NCBI RefSeq assembly: GCF_011395035.1
Contig: NZ_CP024768.1
Span: 2,269,286-2,333,285 of the forward strand
DNA: 64,000 nt
Source: Pantoea cypripedii
Lineage (GTDB): Bacteria > Pseudomonadota > Gammaproteobacteria > Enterobacterales > Enterobacteriaceae
Direction: 5' to 3'
Shown piece by piece: positions 41,393-51,379 of the stretch. The notes under the pieces were generated by a model. The model saw only the letters and a list, made by a program, of their open reading frames with translations, did no database searches and was not told where the DNA came from. The stretch's first letter is position 1; every line of letters starts with the position of its first letter. The translations under genes were made by a program, and so were the position numbers.

Positions 41393-42040
41393 TTAACTTA
41401 ATAAACCCGGGAAAATGGCTTTTAGTCCGGTGACCACAAACTCAATACCCAATGCCATCAGCAATAAGCCCATAATACGCGTAATGACGTTAATACCTGT
41501 CTGCCCCAGCACTCTGACCATCAGGGGAGCCGCCCGGAACAATAGCCAGCAGCAGAAAGCAAAAATTGCGATGGCCAGGGTGAAGCCGAGCAGATTTTGC
41601 CAGTTATGGTAACGGGTGCTCCAGACAATGGTGGAACTGATCGCACCAGGACCTGCCATCAGCGGTAATGCCAGCGGCACAACACCGATGCTTTCTCTAA
41701 TCGCGGTTTCTGACTTTTCCTGCTTGTTCTGCTTATCTTCCCCCAGCTTACCGCTGATCATCGACATGGCGATGGTCACCACCAGAATGCCGCCGGCAAT
41801 ACGGAATGAATCAATAGAGATACCAAACAGGTGCAAAATCGCGTCACCGAGAAACAGCGACGTCCACAATATGATGGCTACAGCCAGATTAGCCGTCAGG
41901 TTAGTTTTATTCCGCTCTACTGCCCCCTGATAGCTGGTCATGCTGATAAACACCGGGATGATGCCCACTGGGTTCACCAGGGCGAACAAACCGACAAAAA
42001 ACTTAATATAGCCGGATAGATCAAGTAGCACGGGGGTCAC
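41393..42040 (-). CDS. ychE: MarC-family inner membrane protein YchE
   Basis: 215 residues with about six membrane helices; MarC/UPF0056 signatures FFVGLFALVNPVGIIPVFISMT and PLALPLMAGPGAISSTIVW. Function unknown. Position between opp and adhE as in E. coli. Confidence 0.93.
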   Translation of the reverse strand: MTPVLLDLSGYIKFFVGLFALVNPVGIIPVFISMTSYQGAVERNKTNLTANLAVAIILWTSLFLGDAILHLFGISIDSFRIAGGILVVTIAMSMISGKLGEDKQNKQEKSETAIRESIGVVPLALPLMAGPGAISSTIVWSTRYHNWQNLLGFTLAIAIFAFCCWLLFRAAPLMVRVLGQTGINVITRIMGLLLMALGIEFVVTGLKAIFPGLLS

Positions 42041-42488
42041 AGTCAGCTCCAGAATGGGTCACAGTAAAAATCGCGCATAATGTAGTGCAAATCACTGGCT
42101 AAAAACCAGCGCTTTTAGCAGAAATCTATGCTGCCTCTTGCACGGAAATCCAGTGCATTTAACTGCCGTTAATGTCGGGTTACTGCTTTGCTACTGTTCG
42201 GTCCTTATTGTGTGGCGGGTTGCGATTACTTTAATTGCAAAAGTGGGTGCTGAATGGTGTCAGCTTAGGACAAAATTGATCTGCGTCATAATTCTTCTAC
42301 CTCATCGGGGGTAACCTTACCCCATCGAAACAATATCCTGAGGCGTCACTATCCAGAACAGTAAACCTTTTTAGTAAGCAATCGCGAGTTCACTCGCCCC
42401 CCTGACCAAACAGCGTTCTATAGCGCGACTATACTTCTGGATCCAGGCTTGTTTACTAAAAAAGTTTAACTTCCTTCAGGAGAGCACC
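42041..42488 (+). promoter_or_regulatory. adhE upstream regulatory region
   Basis: 448 bp between divergent ychE and adhE, with no gene. In E. coli this region responds to the NADH/NAD ratio through Cra, Rex-like effects, Fis and RpoS, plus RNase III processing of the leader. Here I see AGGAG at 42477-42482, in front of the ATG, and an FNR-like half-site TTGATCTGCGTCAT at about 42276-42289. No complete site was confirmed. Confidence 0.4.
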
Positions 42489-45176
42489 ATGGCCGTAACT
42501 AATGTCGCCGAACTTAATGCACTGGTAGAACGTGTTAAAAAGGCACAGCGCGAATACGCCAATTTTAGTCAGGAACAAGTTGATGCCATCTTCCGCGCCG
42601 CTGCCCTCGCCGCCGCTGATGCACGAATCCCGCTCGCTAAGATGGCCGTTGCCGAATCCGGCATGGGCATCGTCGAAGATAAAGTGATCAAAAACCACTT
42701 TGCTTCCGAATATATTTACAACGCCTATAAAGATGAAAAAACCTGTGGTGTGCTCGACACCGATGACACCTTTGGCACCATCACTATTGCCGAACCTATT
42801 GGCCTGATTTGCGGTATCGTACCGACCACCAACCCGACTTCAACCGCAATTTTTAAAGCGCTTATCAGTCTGAAAACCCGTAACGGCATTATCTTCTCGC
42901 CACATCCACGCGCTAAAGATGCCACCAACAAAGCCGCTGACATCGTGCTGCAAGCTGCTATCGCCGCAGGCGCACCTAAAGATATTATCGGCTGGATTGA
43001 TGCCCCGTCAGTAGAACTGTCAAATCAGTTAATGCATCACCCGGATATCAACCTGATCCTGGCGACAGGTGGCCCTGGCATGGTGAAAGCCGCTTACAGT
43101 TCCGGTAAGCCAGCGATTGGTGTGGGTGCCGGTAATACCCCGGTGGTGGTGGATGAAACGGCCGATATCAAACGCGCTGTCGCGTCTATTCTGATGTCAA
43201 AAACCTTCGATAACGGTGTGATTTGTGCTTCGGAGCAGTCAGTTATCGTCGTCGATTCTGCCTATGACGCGGTGCGTGAACGTTTTGCCAGCCACGGCGG
43301 TTATATGCTGCAGGGCAAAGAGCTGAAAGCCGTGCAGGATATCATCCTGAAAAATGGCGCACTCAACGCCGCGATTGTGGGTCAGCCTGCGCCGAAAATT
43401 GCTGAGATGGCGGGTATTACTGTCCCGGCTAACACCAAGATTTTGATTGGTGAAGTGAAGCTGGTTGATGAGTCAGAACCCTTCGCTCATGAGAAATTAT
43501 CGCCGACGCTGGCCATGTATCGTGCCAAAGATTTCCAGGACGCAGTTGATAAAGCGGAAAAACTGGTCGCAATGGGCGGTATCGGTCATACCTCCTGTCT
43601 CTATACTGACCAGGATAACCAGAATGAACGCGTGCACTACTTCGGCGACAAGATGAAAACCGCACGTATCCTGATCAACACCCCGGCATCACAGGGGGGT
43701 ATCGGTGACTTGTATAACTTCAAACTGGCTCCGTCACTGACGCTGGGTTGTGGTTCATGGGGCGGTAACTCCATTTCTGAAAACGTGGGACCGAAACACC
43801 TTATCAACAAGAAAACCGTGGCCAAGCGAGCTGAAAATATGTTGTGGCATAAACTTCCGAAGTCTATCTACTTCCGTCGTGGTTCTCTGCCAATTGCGCT
43901 TGAAGAAGTGGCGACTGACGGAGCCAAACGTGCTTTCATCGTCACCGACCGTTTCCTGTTCAACAATGGCTATGCTGACCAGGTCACCCGCGTGCTGAAA
44001 TCACACGGTATCGAGACTGAAGTATTCTTCGAAGTCGAAGCTGACCCGACCCTGAGCATCGTGCGTAAAGGTGCTGAGCAGATGAACAGCTTTAAACCTG
44101 ACGTGATTATCGCCCTGGGTGGTGGTTCACCGATGGATGCTGCCAAAATCATGTGGGTGATGTATGAACATCCGGAAACCCATTTTGAAGAACTGGCACT
44201 GCGCTTTATGGATATCCGTAAACGTATCTACAAATTCCCGAAAATGGGTGTGAAAGCGCGCATGATCGCCATCACTACCACTTCCGGTACCGGCTCTGAA
44301 GTGACACCGTTCGCCGTCGTTACCGATGACGCGACAGGTCAGAAATATCCGCTGGCTGACTATGCACTGACCCCGGATATGGCGATTGTCGATGCTAACC
44401 TGGTGATGGATATGCCGCGTTCACTCTGCGCCTTTGGCGGTCTGGATGCCGTGACTCACTCACTGGAAGCCTACGTCTCTGTGCTCGCCAATGAATACTC
44501 CGATGGACAGGCTCTGCAGGCACTGAAATTGCTGAAAGAAAACCTGCCAGCCAGCTATAAAGAAGGGGCGAAAAACCCGGTAGCTCGTGAACGCGTACAC
44601 AATGCGGCCACCATCGCGGGTATTGCGTTTGCTAACGCCTTCCTCGGTGTATGTCACTCAATGGCACATAAACTGGGTTCAGAGTTCCATATTCCGCATG
44701 GTCTGGCGAACGCCCTGTTGATTTGTAACGTTATCCGCTACAACGCGAATGACAACCCAACTAAACAGACTGCTTTCAGCCAGTATGACCGTCCACAGGC
44801 GCGTCGTCGTTATGCCGAAGTGGCTGACCATCTGGGCCTGAGTGCTGAAGGTGACCGCACTGCGCAGAAAATTGAAAAACTGCTGGCATGGCTGGAAGAG
44901 ATGAAAACCCAACTGGGCATCCCGACCTCCATTCGTGAAGCTGGGGTACAGGAAGCTGACTTCCTCGCCAAAGTGGATAAACTGGCTGATGATGCCTTCG
45001 ATGATCAGTGTACCGGTGCTAACCCGCGCTACCCGCTGATTGCTGAACTGAAACAAATCATGCTGGATACTTTCTACGGTCGCGAATTTGTCGAAACCAC
45101 AGCCGAAGTGACAGAAGCGGTTGATCTGCAGCCGGTAAAGTCAGTAAAGACTGAGAAAAAAACCAAAAAAGCGTAA
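42489..45176 (+). CDS. adhE: Bifunctional aldehyde-alcohol dehydrogenase AdhE
   Basis: 895 residues. The N-terminal half is CoA-dependent acetaldehyde dehydrogenase with catalytic Cys246 in GVICASEQS. The C-terminal half from about residue 450 is an iron-containing alcohol dehydrogenase (GGGSPMDAAK for NAD, HSMAHKLGSEFHIPHGLANA with iron-binding His). It converts acetyl-CoA to ethanol in fermentation and forms spirosomes. The C-terminal Lys-rich tail is variable. Strong terminator follows. Confidence 0.98.
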   Translation: MAVTNVAELNALVERVKKAQREYANFSQEQVDAIFRAAALAAADARIPLAKMAVAESGMGIVEDKVIKNHFASEYIYNAYKDEKTCGVLDTDDTFGTITIAEPIGLICGIVPTTNPTSTAIFKALISLKTRNGIIFSPHPRAKDATNKAADIVLQAAIAAGAPKDIIGWIDAPSVELSNQLMHHPDINLILATGGPGMVKAAYSSGKPAIGVGAGNTPVVVDETADIKRAVASILMSKTFDNGVICASEQSVIVVDSAYDAVRERFASHGGYMLQGKELKAVQDIILKNGALNAAIVGQPAPKIAEMAGITVPANTKILIGEVKLVDESEPFAHEKLSPTLAMYRAKDFQDAVDKAEKLVAMGGIGHTSCLYTDQDNQNERVHYFGDKMKTARILINTPASQGGIGDLYNFKLAPSLTLGCGSWGGNSISENVGPKHLINKKTVAKRAENMLWHKLPKSIYFRRGSLPIALEEVATDGAKRAFIVTDRFLFNNGYADQVTRVLKSHGIETEVFFEVEADPTLSIVRKGAEQMNSFKPDVIIALGGGSPMDAAKIMWVMYEHPETHFEELALRFMDIRKRIYKFPKMGVKARMIAITTTSGTGSEVTPFAVVTDDATGQKYPLADYALTPDMAIVDANLVMDMPRSLCAFGGLDAVTHSLEAYVSVLANEYSDGQALQALKLLKENLPASYKEGAKNPVARERVHNAATIAGIAFANAFLGVCHSMAHKLGSEFHIPHGLANALLICNVIRYNANDNPTKQTAFSQYDRPQARRRYAEVADHLGLSAEGDRTAQKIEKLLAWLEEMKTQLGIPTSIREAGVQEADFLAKVDKLADDAFDDQCTGANPRYPLIAELKQIMLDTFYGREFVETTAEVTEAVDLQPVKSVKTEKKTKKA

Positions 45177-45187
45177 GCTTCGATAAC

Positions 45188-45217
45188 AAAAAAACCCGCT
45201 TCGGCGGGTTTTTTTAT
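45188..45217. terminator. Terminator between adhE and tdk
   Basis: AACCCGC and GCGGGTT pair around TTCG, with A and T runs on either side. Convergent genes, works both ways. Confidence 0.9.
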
Positions 45218-45228
45218 ATTCACTGTTT

Positions 45229-45849
45229 TTACTGATGAGGTTGATTCGACCCGTAAATCGCTTTTAAGGATCCTTCATCAATTGCCTGTTTATAATGCTT
45301 TCGGCAAACAGATATATAACGTTCATTACCGCCAATCACCACCTGCTCACCTTCACTAAAAGGTTTTCCATTGGCATCCAGACGTAAAACCATACTGGCT
45401 TTACGCCCGCAGTGGCAGATTGTTTTCAGTTCCACTAACTTATCTGCCCATGCCAGCAGGTATTGGCTGCCGACAAACAATTCACCGCGAAAATCGGTGC
45501 GCAGTCCATAACACAACACGGGAATATCCATATTGTCGACCACATCGGACAACGCTTTTACCTGTTCACGGGTCAGGAACTGGCTTTCGTCCACCAGTAC
45601 GCAATGCACCGGTTGTCTGGCATGTTCGGCCGCTATTTCGGTATCCAGCTGGGTTTGGGCATTATATAAAAATGCCGGTGAAGAGAGACCAATACGCGAA
45701 CTGACCTTACCGGCACCGAAGCGATCATCAATTTCAGCGGTATAAACCAGGGTACGCATGCCACGTTCCTGGTAATTATAGGAAGATTGTAGCAAGGCCG
45801 TTGATTTGCCTGCATTCATCGCTGAGTAATAAAAATAGAGTTGAGCCAT
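45229..45849 (-). CDS. tdk: Thymidine kinase
   Basis: 206 residues. P-loop SAMNAGKSTALLQ, DESQFLT with catalytic Glu, and zinc-binding Cys (TICHCGRKA and SVCRKHY). Phosphorylates thymidine in salvage. Divergent from hns. Confidence 0.97.
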   Translation of the reverse strand: MAQLYFYYSAMNAGKSTALLQSSYNYQERGMRTLVYTAEIDDRFGAGKVSSRIGLSSPAFLYNAQTQLDTEIAAEHARQPVHCVLVDESQFLTREQVKALSDVVDNMDIPVLCYGLRTDFRGELFVGSQYLLAWADKLVELKTICHCGRKASMVLRLDANGKPFSEGEQVVIGGNERYISVCRKHYKQAIDEGSLKAIYGSNQPHQ

Positions 45850-46265
45850 TGGAAAATCTCATCAGGGCCTGAACCAGTTGCGCGCAAGTCTACCATAAAG
45901 ACAGCATGCCTGTAGCGATGGATTAATTTTTATCATTTGCTCAAATTACCAACGTCATAGCACTTCATTTATTGCCCGAAACACACTGACAAAGCACAAA
46001 ATGACAAAGCACCAATGTTTATTTTTTATTCAGCTTTATTCCCCAGCTCCCGTAGTTGCCTGACAACGGCGGGTTATAAACCACAAAATTTAAGGGTTAA
46101 GGAATACAAAAGAGAGCGTTAAATAGTGTCTGGCAGTTGCTAAAAAAGTCTCATCGTTTTTTATTTACGTTTTGCTCGTTAATTTTGCTATTGCAGTTAT
46201 TTTTTCCCACCACTATTATGAGCTGGCAGAACAACTCCCATTAAATATATTTTGAGATTAGGACA
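45850..46265 (+). promoter_or_regulatory. hns upstream region
   Basis: 416 bp of AT-rich DNA between tdk and hns without genes. A and T tracts at 46010-46030 and 46150-46210 suggest intrinsic curvature, as in the autoregulated, cold-inducible hns promoter of E. coli. No unambiguous promoter boxes assigned. Confidence 0.4.
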
Positions 46266-46673
46266 ATGAGCGAAGCACTTAAAATTCTGAATAATATCCG
46301 TACATTGCGCGCGCAGGCTCGGGAATGCTCTCTGGAAACACTGGAAGAGATGCTGGAAAAACTTGAGGTTGTGGTGAAAGAGCGTCGTGAAGAAGAGTCG
46401 CATGCAGAGGCAGAAAATGCTGAGCGTAACCGTAAGCTGGAACAATATCGTGAGATGTTGATTGCTGACGGTATCGATCCCAACGAGTTACTGCATGCCT
46501 TATCTGAAACCAAAACTTCAGCTAAAACCAAGCGTGCGGCTCGCCCGGCTAAATATCAATACGTTGATGAAAATGGTGAAACCCGCACCTGGACAGGCCA
46601 GGGTCGTACACCCGCCGTGATTAAAAAAGCAATTGAAGAACAAGGCAAACAACTGGACGATTTTCTGCTGTAA
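46266..46673 (+). CDS. hns: Nucleoid-associated silencer H-NS
   Basis: 135 residues. N-terminal coiled-coil dimerisation region (MSEALKILNNIRTLRAQARE...) and C-terminal DNA-binding domain with the loop TWTGQGRTPAVIKKA, where QGR inserts in the AT-rich minor groove. Silences AT-rich foreign DNA, so it may act on the mobile element and small insertion in this window. Confidence 0.97.
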   Translation: MSEALKILNNIRTLRAQARECSLETLEEMLEKLEVVVKERREEESHAEAENAERNRKLEQYREMLIADGIDPNELLHALSETKTSAKTKRAARPAKYQYVDENGETRTWTGQGRTPAVIKKAIEEQGKQLDDFLL

Positions 46674-46735
46674 ATCCTCCCAGTGCTTCGAAAAAATTGT
46701 GACTACACACCCATTTGGTGAATTCACCAGGTAAG

Positions 46736-46764
46736 AAAAAGGAAGCCAGTGGCTTCCTTTTTTT
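46736..46764. terminator. Terminator between hns and epimerase gene
   Basis: GGAAGCCA-GT-GGCTTCC stem with a T run on the plus strand and an A run before it. Confidence 0.85.
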
Positions 46765-46772
46765 GTGCTTCA

Positions 46773-47780
46773 TTATTGCTGATAAAATTCACGGTACCAG
46801 TCAACAAATTGCTGCACACCCTCGCGCACGCTGGTTTGCGGGCGGAAGTTGATCGCTTTCTTCAGGGCTTCCGTATCTGCGCTGGTTTCCAGCACATCAC
46901 CAGGCTGCAGCGGCATCATATTCTTCTTCGCTTCCATGCCAAGCGCACTCTCCAGGGCTTCGATATACGCCATCAATGTCACCGGCTGACTGTTGCCGAT
47001 ATTGTAGACGTGATACGGCGCAGAACTGGTGGCTGCCGATCCGGTTTCAACGGTCCATTGGGCGTCTGGCTGCGGAATCACATCCTGTAAACGGACAATT
47101 GCCTCAGCAATATCATCAATATAGGTGAAATCACGCATCATCTGCCCATTGTTGTACACATCAATAGGCTCCCCTGCCAGCATTGCCCGGGTGAACTTAA
47201 ATAGCGCCATATCAGGACGCCCCCACGGACCGTACACGGTGAAAAAGCGTAACCCGGTGGTAGGCAATTGATAAAGATGTGAATACGTATGGGCCATTAA
47301 CTCATTGGCTTTTTTGGTCGCGGCATACAGCGAAACCGGATGATCAACCGAGTCATCGGTTGAAAAAGGCATTTTCCGGTTCAGACCATAGACTGAACTG
47401 GAGGAAGCATAAAGAAGATGACCGACCTTATGATGGCGGCAACCTTCAAGAATATTGAGATGGCCGATGAGATTTGTTTCGGCGTAGAGGTGCGGGTTCT
47501 CGATAGAATAACGCACCCCGGCTTGTGCCCCTAAATGAATGACACGTTCAAAACCATGATGGGCAAATAAAGAAGAAATGGCCTGGCGATCTGCCAGGTC
47601 CATTTTGCTAAAGCTGAATGCGGGATGAGAGGCTATCCGATCAAGGCGGGCTTGCTTCAGGCTGACGTCATAATAATCATTCAGGTTGTCGATGCCGACA
47701 ACCTGGTGACCGGCAGCCAGCAGACGCTGACTAACATGAAATCCAATAAAACCTGCCGCGCCGGTAACCAGAAACTTCAT
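46773..47780 (-). CDS. NAD-dependent epimerase, likely UDP-glucuronate 4-epimerase
   Basis: A 335-residue extended short-chain dehydrogenase. Rossmann motif TGAAGFIGFHVS, catalytic YAATKKANE (YxxxK), and the substrate region RFFTVYGPWGRPDMALF typical of UDP-glucuronate 4-epimerases. It lies 14 bp downstream of ugd, which makes UDP-glucuronate, so conversion to UDP-galacturonate for capsule, LPS or lipid A modification fits. A UDP-glucose/galactose specificity cannot be excluded. Confidence 0.9.
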   Translation of the reverse strand: MKFLVTGAAGFIGFHVSQRLLAAGHQVVGIDNLNDYYDVSLKQARLDRIASHPAFSFSKMDLADRQAISSLFAHHGFERVIHLGAQAGVRYSIENPHLYAETNLIGHLNILEGCRHHKVGHLLYASSSSVYGLNRKMPFSTDDSVDHPVSLYAATKKANELMAHTYSHLYQLPTTGLRFFTVYGPWGRPDMALFKFTRAMLAGEPIDVYNNGQMMRDFTYIDDIAEAIVRLQDVIPQPDAQWTVETGSAATSSAPYHVYNIGNSQPVTLMAYIEALESALGMEAKKNMMPLQPGDVLETSADTEALKKAINFRPQTSVREGVQQFVDWYREFYQQ

Positions 47781-47794
47781 ACATCCCTCATTTA

Positions 47795-49135
47795 TTACGC
47801 AATTTGAATAGAAGCTCCGCGGCCGATTGCATAATAAACGAAGCCGCGTTTGCTGATGCGTTCTGGATCATACAGGTTACGACCATCAAAAATCACGGGT
47901 TGTTTTAATGCCGTTTTAATGACATCAAAATCAGGCGCGCGGAAATTCTGCCATTCGGTGCAGATTACCAGACCATCTGCGCCCTGCAATGCCGCTTCTT
48001 TGGTCCCCATGAGTTTCAGGTCGCTACGATGTCCGTAGATACGTTGCGCTTCATCCATCGCTTCCGGATCGAATGCCTGAATCGAAGCACCCGCTTCCCA
48101 CAACGTTTCCATCAGCACACGGCTGGAGGCTTCACGCATATCGTCGGTGTTCGGTTTAAATGCCAGACCCCACAGCGCAAAGGTTTTACCACGCAAATCA
48201 TCGCCAAAGTGACGTTTGATAAAGGTGGGCAGTTTGCTCTTCTGTGAATCGTTGACATCTTCAACCGCCTGCAGCAGACGCGGTTTATAACCGATAGACT
48301 CAGCAGTACGAATCAGCGCCTGAACATCTTTCGGGAAGCAGGAACCACCGTAGCCGCAGCCTGGGTAGATAAAGTGGTAGCCAATACGGGAATCAGAACC
48401 AATACCCTGACGCACTTTCTCCACATCCGCACCAAGGCGTTCAGCCAGGTTGGAGATCTCATTCATAAAGCTGATTTTGGTTGCCAGCATGCAGTTTGCC
48501 GCATACTTGGTCAGCTCTGCGCTGCGGATATCCATCAAAATCATACGGTCATGGTTGCGGTTAAACGGCTCATAAAGCTCGCGCAACAGCTCAACCACTT
48601 CATCGTTATCAGTACCCACCACGATACGCTCAGGACGCATGCAGTCACTTACCGCTGCACCTTCCTTGAGGAATTCCGGGTTAGAAACCACATCAAACGC
48701 GATGTTGGCATCACGATTTTTCAGGGTTTCCGTCATCACCGAGCGTACTTTATCTGCTGTGCCGACCGGTACCGTTGATTTATCGATAACCACTTTGTGG
48801 CCATCCATGTACTGCGCAATGGTACGTGCCACAGCAGTCACATATTTCAGATCGGCTGAACCGTCTTCATCTGGTGGTGTACCCACAGCGATAAACTGCA
48901 TCACACCGTGGTTGACCCCTTCTTCCGCATTGGTACTGAATTTCAGGCGTCCTGACTCATAGTTCGCCATCACCAGAGGAGTGAGTCCCGGCTCAAAAAT
49001 CGGGATGATGCCTTTTTTCAGGTTTTCGACTTTATTCGCGTCGACATCAATACAGAGAACGTCATGTCCGACTTCGGCCAACACCGCAGCCTGAACCAGA
49101 CCGACATAGCCGATACCAAATACAGTGACTTTCAT
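47795..49135 (-). CDS. ugd: UDP-glucose 6-dehydrogenase
   Basis: 446 residues. N-terminal Rossmann fold GIGYVGLVQAAVLAEVGHDV, catalytic Cys in PGCGYGGSCFPKD. Oxidises UDP-glucose twice to UDP-glucuronate. Length is longer than E. coli Ugd (388) and matches the Pseudomonas/alpha-type group. Between galU and the epimerase gene. Confidence 0.96.
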   Translation of the reverse strand: MKVTVFGIGYVGLVQAAVLAEVGHDVLCIDVDANKVENLKKGIIPIFEPGLTPLVMANYESGRLKFSTNAEEGVNHGVMQFIAVGTPPDEDGSADLKYVTAVARTIAQYMDGHKVVIDKSTVPVGTADKVRSVMTETLKNRDANIAFDVVSNPEFLKEGAAVSDCMRPERIVVGTDNDEVVELLRELYEPFNRNHDRMILMDIRSAELTKYAANCMLATKISFMNEISNLAERLGADVEKVRQGIGSDSRIGYHFIYPGCGYGGSCFPKDVQALIRTAESIGYKPRLLQAVEDVNDSQKSKLPTFIKRHFGDDLRGKTFALWGLAFKPNTDDMREASSRVLMETLWEAGASIQAFDPEAMDEAQRIYGHRSDLKLMGTKEAALQGADGLVICTEWQNFRAPDFDVIKTALKQPVIFDGRNLYDPERISKRGFVYYAIGRGASIQIA

Positions 49136-49158
49136 TGAATTATCCTGTGCTTAATGAG

Positions 49159-50070
49159 TTACTTTTTGTTTCCTACTTCGCCTTCAAGCCACTGTGCAAA
49201 ATCTTTGCCCAGGACCGGGTGACGAACACCGTACTCAACAAAAGCCTGCATATAACCGAGCTTGTTACCGCAGTCATGGCTCACACCTCTCAGGTGATAA
49301 GCTTCAACGGTTTCTTTTTCCATCAGCATCGCAATGGAGTCAGTCAGCTGCACTTCACCGCCAGCACCCGGAGGGGTTTTTGCCAGCAACGGCCAAATAT
49401 CTGCAGACAGCACATAACGGCCGACCACAGCCAGGTTTGATGGCGCTTCAGCTGCTTTCGGTTTCTCAACCACACCGACCATCGGCGCACTTTCGCCTGG
49501 GCTTAAGTCCGCACCTTTGCAGTCAACCACACCGTAGGCAGTCACATCGGCAACCGGCTCAACCATAATCTGGCTACGGCCACTTTCTTCGTAACGCGAC
49601 AGCATTTCTGCCAGGTTGTCTTTGGTCGGATCAGATTCGTACTCATCGATGATCACATCCGGCAGAATAACAGCAACCGGCTCATCACCGACCAGCGGGT
49701 GTGCACACATCACAGCGTGACCCAGACCTTTGGCGATGCCCTGACGCACCTGCATGATGGTAACGTGTGGCGGGCAAATTGACTGGATTTCGTCCAGCAG
49801 CTGGCGCTTAACACGTTTTTCCAGCATGGATTCCAGCTCAAAACTGGTATCAAAATGGTTTTCGATAGCGTTTTTAGACGAATGGGTAACCAGCACAATC
49901 TCGTTAATGCCAGCAGCAATACACTCATTCACGACATACTGGATCAACGGCTTATCGACCAGCGGTAACATCTCTTTGGGGATAGCTTTGGTGGCAGGGA
50001 GCATACGCGTACCCAGACCAGCAACAGGGATTACCGCTTTTTTTACTTTTGACTTAAAGGCAGACATCAA
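49159..50070 (-). CDS. galU: UTP-glucose-1-phosphate uridylyltransferase
   Basis: 303 residues. Nucleotide-binding GLGTRMLPATKAIPKEMLPLVDKP. Makes UDP-glucose, the substrate for the adjoining ugd. Likely co-transcribed with ugd and the epimerase. Confidence 0.97.
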   Translation of the reverse strand: MMSAFKSKVKKAVIPVAGLGTRMLPATKAIPKEMLPLVDKPLIQYVVNECIAAGINEIVLVTHSSKNAIENHFDTSFELESMLEKRVKRQLLDEIQSICPPHVTIMQVRQGIAKGLGHAVMCAHPLVGDEPVAVILPDVIIDEYESDPTKDNLAEMLSRYEESGRSQIMVEPVADVTAYGVVDCKGADLSPGESAPMVGVVEKPKAAEAPSNLAVVGRYVLSADIWPLLAKTPPGAGGEVQLTDSIAMLMEKETVEAYHLRGVSHDCGNKLGYMQAFVEYGVRHPVLGKDFAQWLEGEVGNKK

Positions 50071-50260
50071 GATACCTCTCTTATAGGCCGCTCAAGTTAA
50101 TACTTGATATGTCGGTTTAAAAAACGAAATGAGTATATCAGCTACTCACTGACGGATTTATCCTGGATGGAGTTAATCCGCGGAATTTAAGACTATTACC
50201 CAAGTGTAAAGCTAACCCCTGGCCCTGTCTCCAGCCCGCAGAAAATATAAATCTAATCGC

Positions 50261-51277
50261 TTATTCTTCAGCCGATAACATCAGACGCAACCTGCCACCA
50301 GAGCCCCATACATGGCATTGCCAGGACTCGGCGCGTTGACTAATTTGATTGAGGTGGGTGCTGCCCATAGTACCAAGCGGAACCCCATTACTGAGTTGAA
50401 TTTGATGGGTGTTAATGTGCAGTGTGGCGTTAAGTCCAGCCGACACCAAAATAAGATTTTTGAGCTGCCGATGATAATAACCCACCAGCAAGGGAAATTG
50501 CCCATTCAGGTTTGCCTGGCGCAACAACATATTCACCTGACGCAGCAGACCATTTAACTCCGGCAAGCGCTGTTTCTGTCCGGAAAGTTGTTCCTGCAGC
50601 AAGCCGTTAAACAAAGCGCGCAACAACAACGCGGCCAGCACGCCATTATCCCCCGCCCGGGTGACATCAAGACAATAAAACGCCAGATCCTTATCCGATA
50701 ACGCGGCAATATCCAGTACCAGCCCCGGCTGTTCTGCCATGGTGAGCTGACGATAATTAATCCGGCAGTTGGCAATAGTTTGTTGTACCGGGGGTTGTAA
50801 TTGTTTCAGGAGTTTTGAGGCCGCCAGAGGATCGCGTACCAGTGCATCCCAATCCTGGAACAGCTGTTCATCTTCCTCAACCTTGGAGGTAAACATGGAA
50901 GGATAAAGACACTCATATACCGCTTCACGAAAGCGTTCGAGGTTCTTCAAGGGCTTGAGCAGCACATCCTGCACACCAAGACGTAACACATGGGCGATAT
51001 CAGCCATATTTTGCGTTGCCGAGATGATCAAAATCGGCACGCTGTTACCGCGACTGCGAATCCGTTCAACAAACTGAATGCCCCCCATGCGCGGCATTTC
51101 CAGATCACAAATGACCAGATCAACCGGTTGTGCGGTGAGTAAGGTCAGCCCATCAAGACCATCGCCAGCCTGCATTGTCTGTGCGCCAAGACTGACTAAT
51201 AAGTTATCCAGCAGCGAACGGAAAACGACCTCATCTTCGACAATGAGTATCTTTTTGCCGATTAGTGGCTTTTCCAT
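50261..51277 (-). CDS. rssB: RpoS adaptor / response regulator RssB
   Basis: 338 residues from the ATG at 51277, as in E. coli; an in-frame extension to 51301 is doubtful. N-terminal receiver domain with phosphoacceptor Asp in DLVICDLEMPRMG and Lys in DVLLKPLKN; C-terminal PP2C-like pseudophosphatase domain. Delivers sigma-S to ClpXP for degradation. Preceded by rssA on the same strand. Confidence 0.96.
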   Translation of the reverse strand: MEKPLIGKKILIVEDEVVFRSLLDNLLVSLGAQTMQAGDGLDGLTLLTAQPVDLVICDLEMPRMGGIQFVERIRSRGNSVPILIISATQNMADIAHVLRLGVQDVLLKPLKNLERFREAVYECLYPSMFTSKVEEDEQLFQDWDALVRDPLAASKLLKQLQPPVQQTIANCRINYRQLTMAEQPGLVLDIAALSDKDLAFYCLDVTRAGDNGVLAALLLRALFNGLLQEQLSGQKQRLPELNGLLRQVNMLLRQANLNGQFPLLVGYYHRQLKNLILVSAGLNATLHINTHQIQLSNGVPLGTMGSTHLNQISQRAESWQCHVWGSGGRLRLMLSAEE

Positions 51278-51379
51278 TCTCTCCCCCTGCGTACCAGACA
51301 TTTCAATAGTGGTTCATAAAACGCAGTTGCGCCTTTCAGAATTAACTGAAGTAACAACATCTGTGAATGAACAACCTGA

